From positions 1 to 7,088 of the forward strand of contig JAFYIM010000028.1 in NCBI GenBank assembly GCA_017538635.1: a stretch of DNA of 7,088 bases, in the 5' to 3' direction. The DNA is from a bacterium (GTDB taxonomy: Bacteria; UBA3054). This document shows, one piece after another, positions 6,294 through 7,088 of the stretch (position 1 is the stretch's first letter; every line of letters starts with the position of its first letter). The notes beneath the pieces are model-generated. The model made no database searches, was not told the origin of the DNA, and was given only the letters and a program-made list of their open reading frames with translations. The translations under genes were made by a program, and so were the position numbers.

Positions 6294-7088
6294 ATGAAAG
6301 CCGACAAAATACTGAAATTCTTCTACGAAAAGCGGAACGCCTTTGTTTTGCTTCTGCTGCTCGCTATCGTAGCTTTGGCTTTTTGGCTTAGAATACACAA
6401 TGTGGGGGTCAAAGACCTCTGGGTGGATGAGTATTTCACGGAAGACGGCGCTTTTTATACTTTAAAGGGCTTGTGGTTAAAAGGCCATACCAGGACTACG
6501 CTGCTCTTCAGTTTTATGATGAAGTGTTACACTTCAGTATTGGTCTTCTTCCATCCCAAGTCTTATCTTACGCCTTTTGAATTGCGTCTTCCCAACGTCA
6601 TCTACGGGACGCTTCTAGTGGCGCTCGTTTATTTTGCCGTCAAGAGGATTTCTGACAAGTTCACCAGTTTATACGCCTCTTTGCTTTGCGCCACATCCGC
6701 TTATATGGTCTATTATTCTCAGGACGGACGCTATTATCCCTTTATGCTGATATGGGTGATCATTTGTCTTTGGGCGTCAATAGGTATTCTTTCAAATCCC
6801 GCATTTTGTAAAGCCCAAGTAAAGTATCACTTGATATATCTGGTAAGCGGTTTGTGCGGAATGCTGACTCATTACGGATTTTGGATCTATTTTGCCGCAA
6901 GCAATATCGCTTTATGCCTTATACTGCTTTACAGGTTTTTCGCAGAGACCGCCGAAGACAACTTCCTCAAAAAAACAGTTAAGTCTTCTCTTATGGTCTT
7001 GGCGATGGCCATACCGGCGTTTGCTGTCCCGTTGATTATTTTCAAACGAAACAAAGGCGGCGTTGCAACAGTTTTTTCTGAGCATAGC
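6294..7088 (+). CDS. GT-C membrane glycosyltransferase, GT39/ArnT-like (3' truncated, N-terminal 265 residues)
   Basis: The frame is open from the ATG at 6294 to the window end. The first hydrophobic helix is at about 16-35 and is followed by KDLWVDEYFT (40-49); Asp45-Glu46 match the acidic pair in the first external loop that is catalytic in GT-C enzymes using polyprenyl-phosphate sugars. Other family marks are FELRLPNVIYG (95-105), YYSQDGRYYPFML (140-152, matching the 's-e-R-Y' motif) and LTHYGFWI (191-198). Further hydrophobic helices lie near 69-86, 102-117, 124-141, 150-167, 180-213 (probably two) and 231-250. The protein would move a sugar from a lipid carrier to a lipid, glycan or protein at the outer face of the inner membrane; donor and acceptor cannot be read from the sequence. 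It starts one base after the hydrolase stop, which indicates translational coupling, and there is no obvious Shine-Dalgarno. The protein is cut at a point where several helices and the soluble C-terminal domain should still follow. Confidence 0.85.
   Translation, partial: MKADKILKFFYEKRNAFVLLLLLAIVALAFWLRIHNVGVKDLWVDEYFTEDGAFYTLKGLWLKGHTRTTLLFSFMMKCYTSVLVFFHPKSYLTPFELRLPNVIYGTLLVALVYFAVKRISDKFTSLYASLLCATSAYMVYYSQDGRYYPFMLIWVIICLWASIGILSNPAFCKAQVKYHLIYLVSGLCGMLTHYGFWIYFAASNIALCLILLYRFFAETAEDNFLKKTVKSSLMVLAMAIPAFAVPLIIFKRNKGGVATVFSEHS

Noticed and set aside
1..7088. tRNA, rRNA, CRISPR, insertion sequence or riboswitch elements
   Set aside because: All gaps between genes are under 60 nt. No direct-repeat array, inverted-repeat transposon end or conserved RNA motif was recognised by eye.

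Overview
The window is 7,088 bases of gene-dense bacterial DNA at roughly mid GC. All six genes lie on the + strand, and both end genes are cut by the window edges. The producer is most likely a diderm (Gram-negative-type) bacterium. The reasons are a lipoprotein with a clear lipobox followed by Gln, a membrane-anchored glycoside hydrolase, and a multi-spanning lipid-sugar-type glycosyltransferase. The ArgD protein carries an LFPGWG variant in its N-terminal part, which I associate from memory with Omnitrophota/PVC-type and related uncultured lineages. That is a weak lead, and no taxon can be assigned from the sequence alone.

Layout. (1) Positions 1-806: the C-terminal end of a protein, probably the extracytoplasmic tail of a GT-C (GT39/ArnT-like) glycosyltransferase, ending in a beta-sandwich domain that opens with an NGDF motif. 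(2) Positions 807-863: a short AT-rich gap with an extended -10 promoter candidate. (3) Positions 864-2932: argB and argD, the second and fourth steps of arginine (ornithine) synthesis, 8 nt apart. (4) Positions 2944-3615: a small lipoprotein made of a charged coiled-coil stalk and an NGDF-type carbohydrate-binding-like domain, 11 nt after argD with a good Shine-Dalgarno. A perfect 7-bp stem-loop terminator follows immediately. (5) Positions 3665-6292: an 875-residue membrane-anchored glycoside hydrolase resembling GH36 / clan GH-D alpha-galactosidases. (6) Positions 6294-7088: the first 265 residues of a GT-C membrane glycosyltransferase, one base after the hydrolase stop codon.

How the genes fit together. 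Two themes are interleaved. argB and argD are housekeeping arginine genes, here separated from the rest of the pathway at least within this window. The other four genes look like an envelope-glycan set: two probable lipid-linked-sugar glycosyltransferases, an exported hydrolase of the alpha-galactosidase type, and a lipoprotein that may bind sugar at the cell surface. The terminator at 3616-3641 splits the window into an argB-argD-lipoprotein unit and a hydrolase-glycosyltransferase unit. Hand inspection of leucine and valine codons suggests a shift in codon choice between argD and the lipoprotein. No RNA genes, CRISPR arrays, insertion sequences or repeats of note were seen. There is no gene-free stretch over 300 bases.
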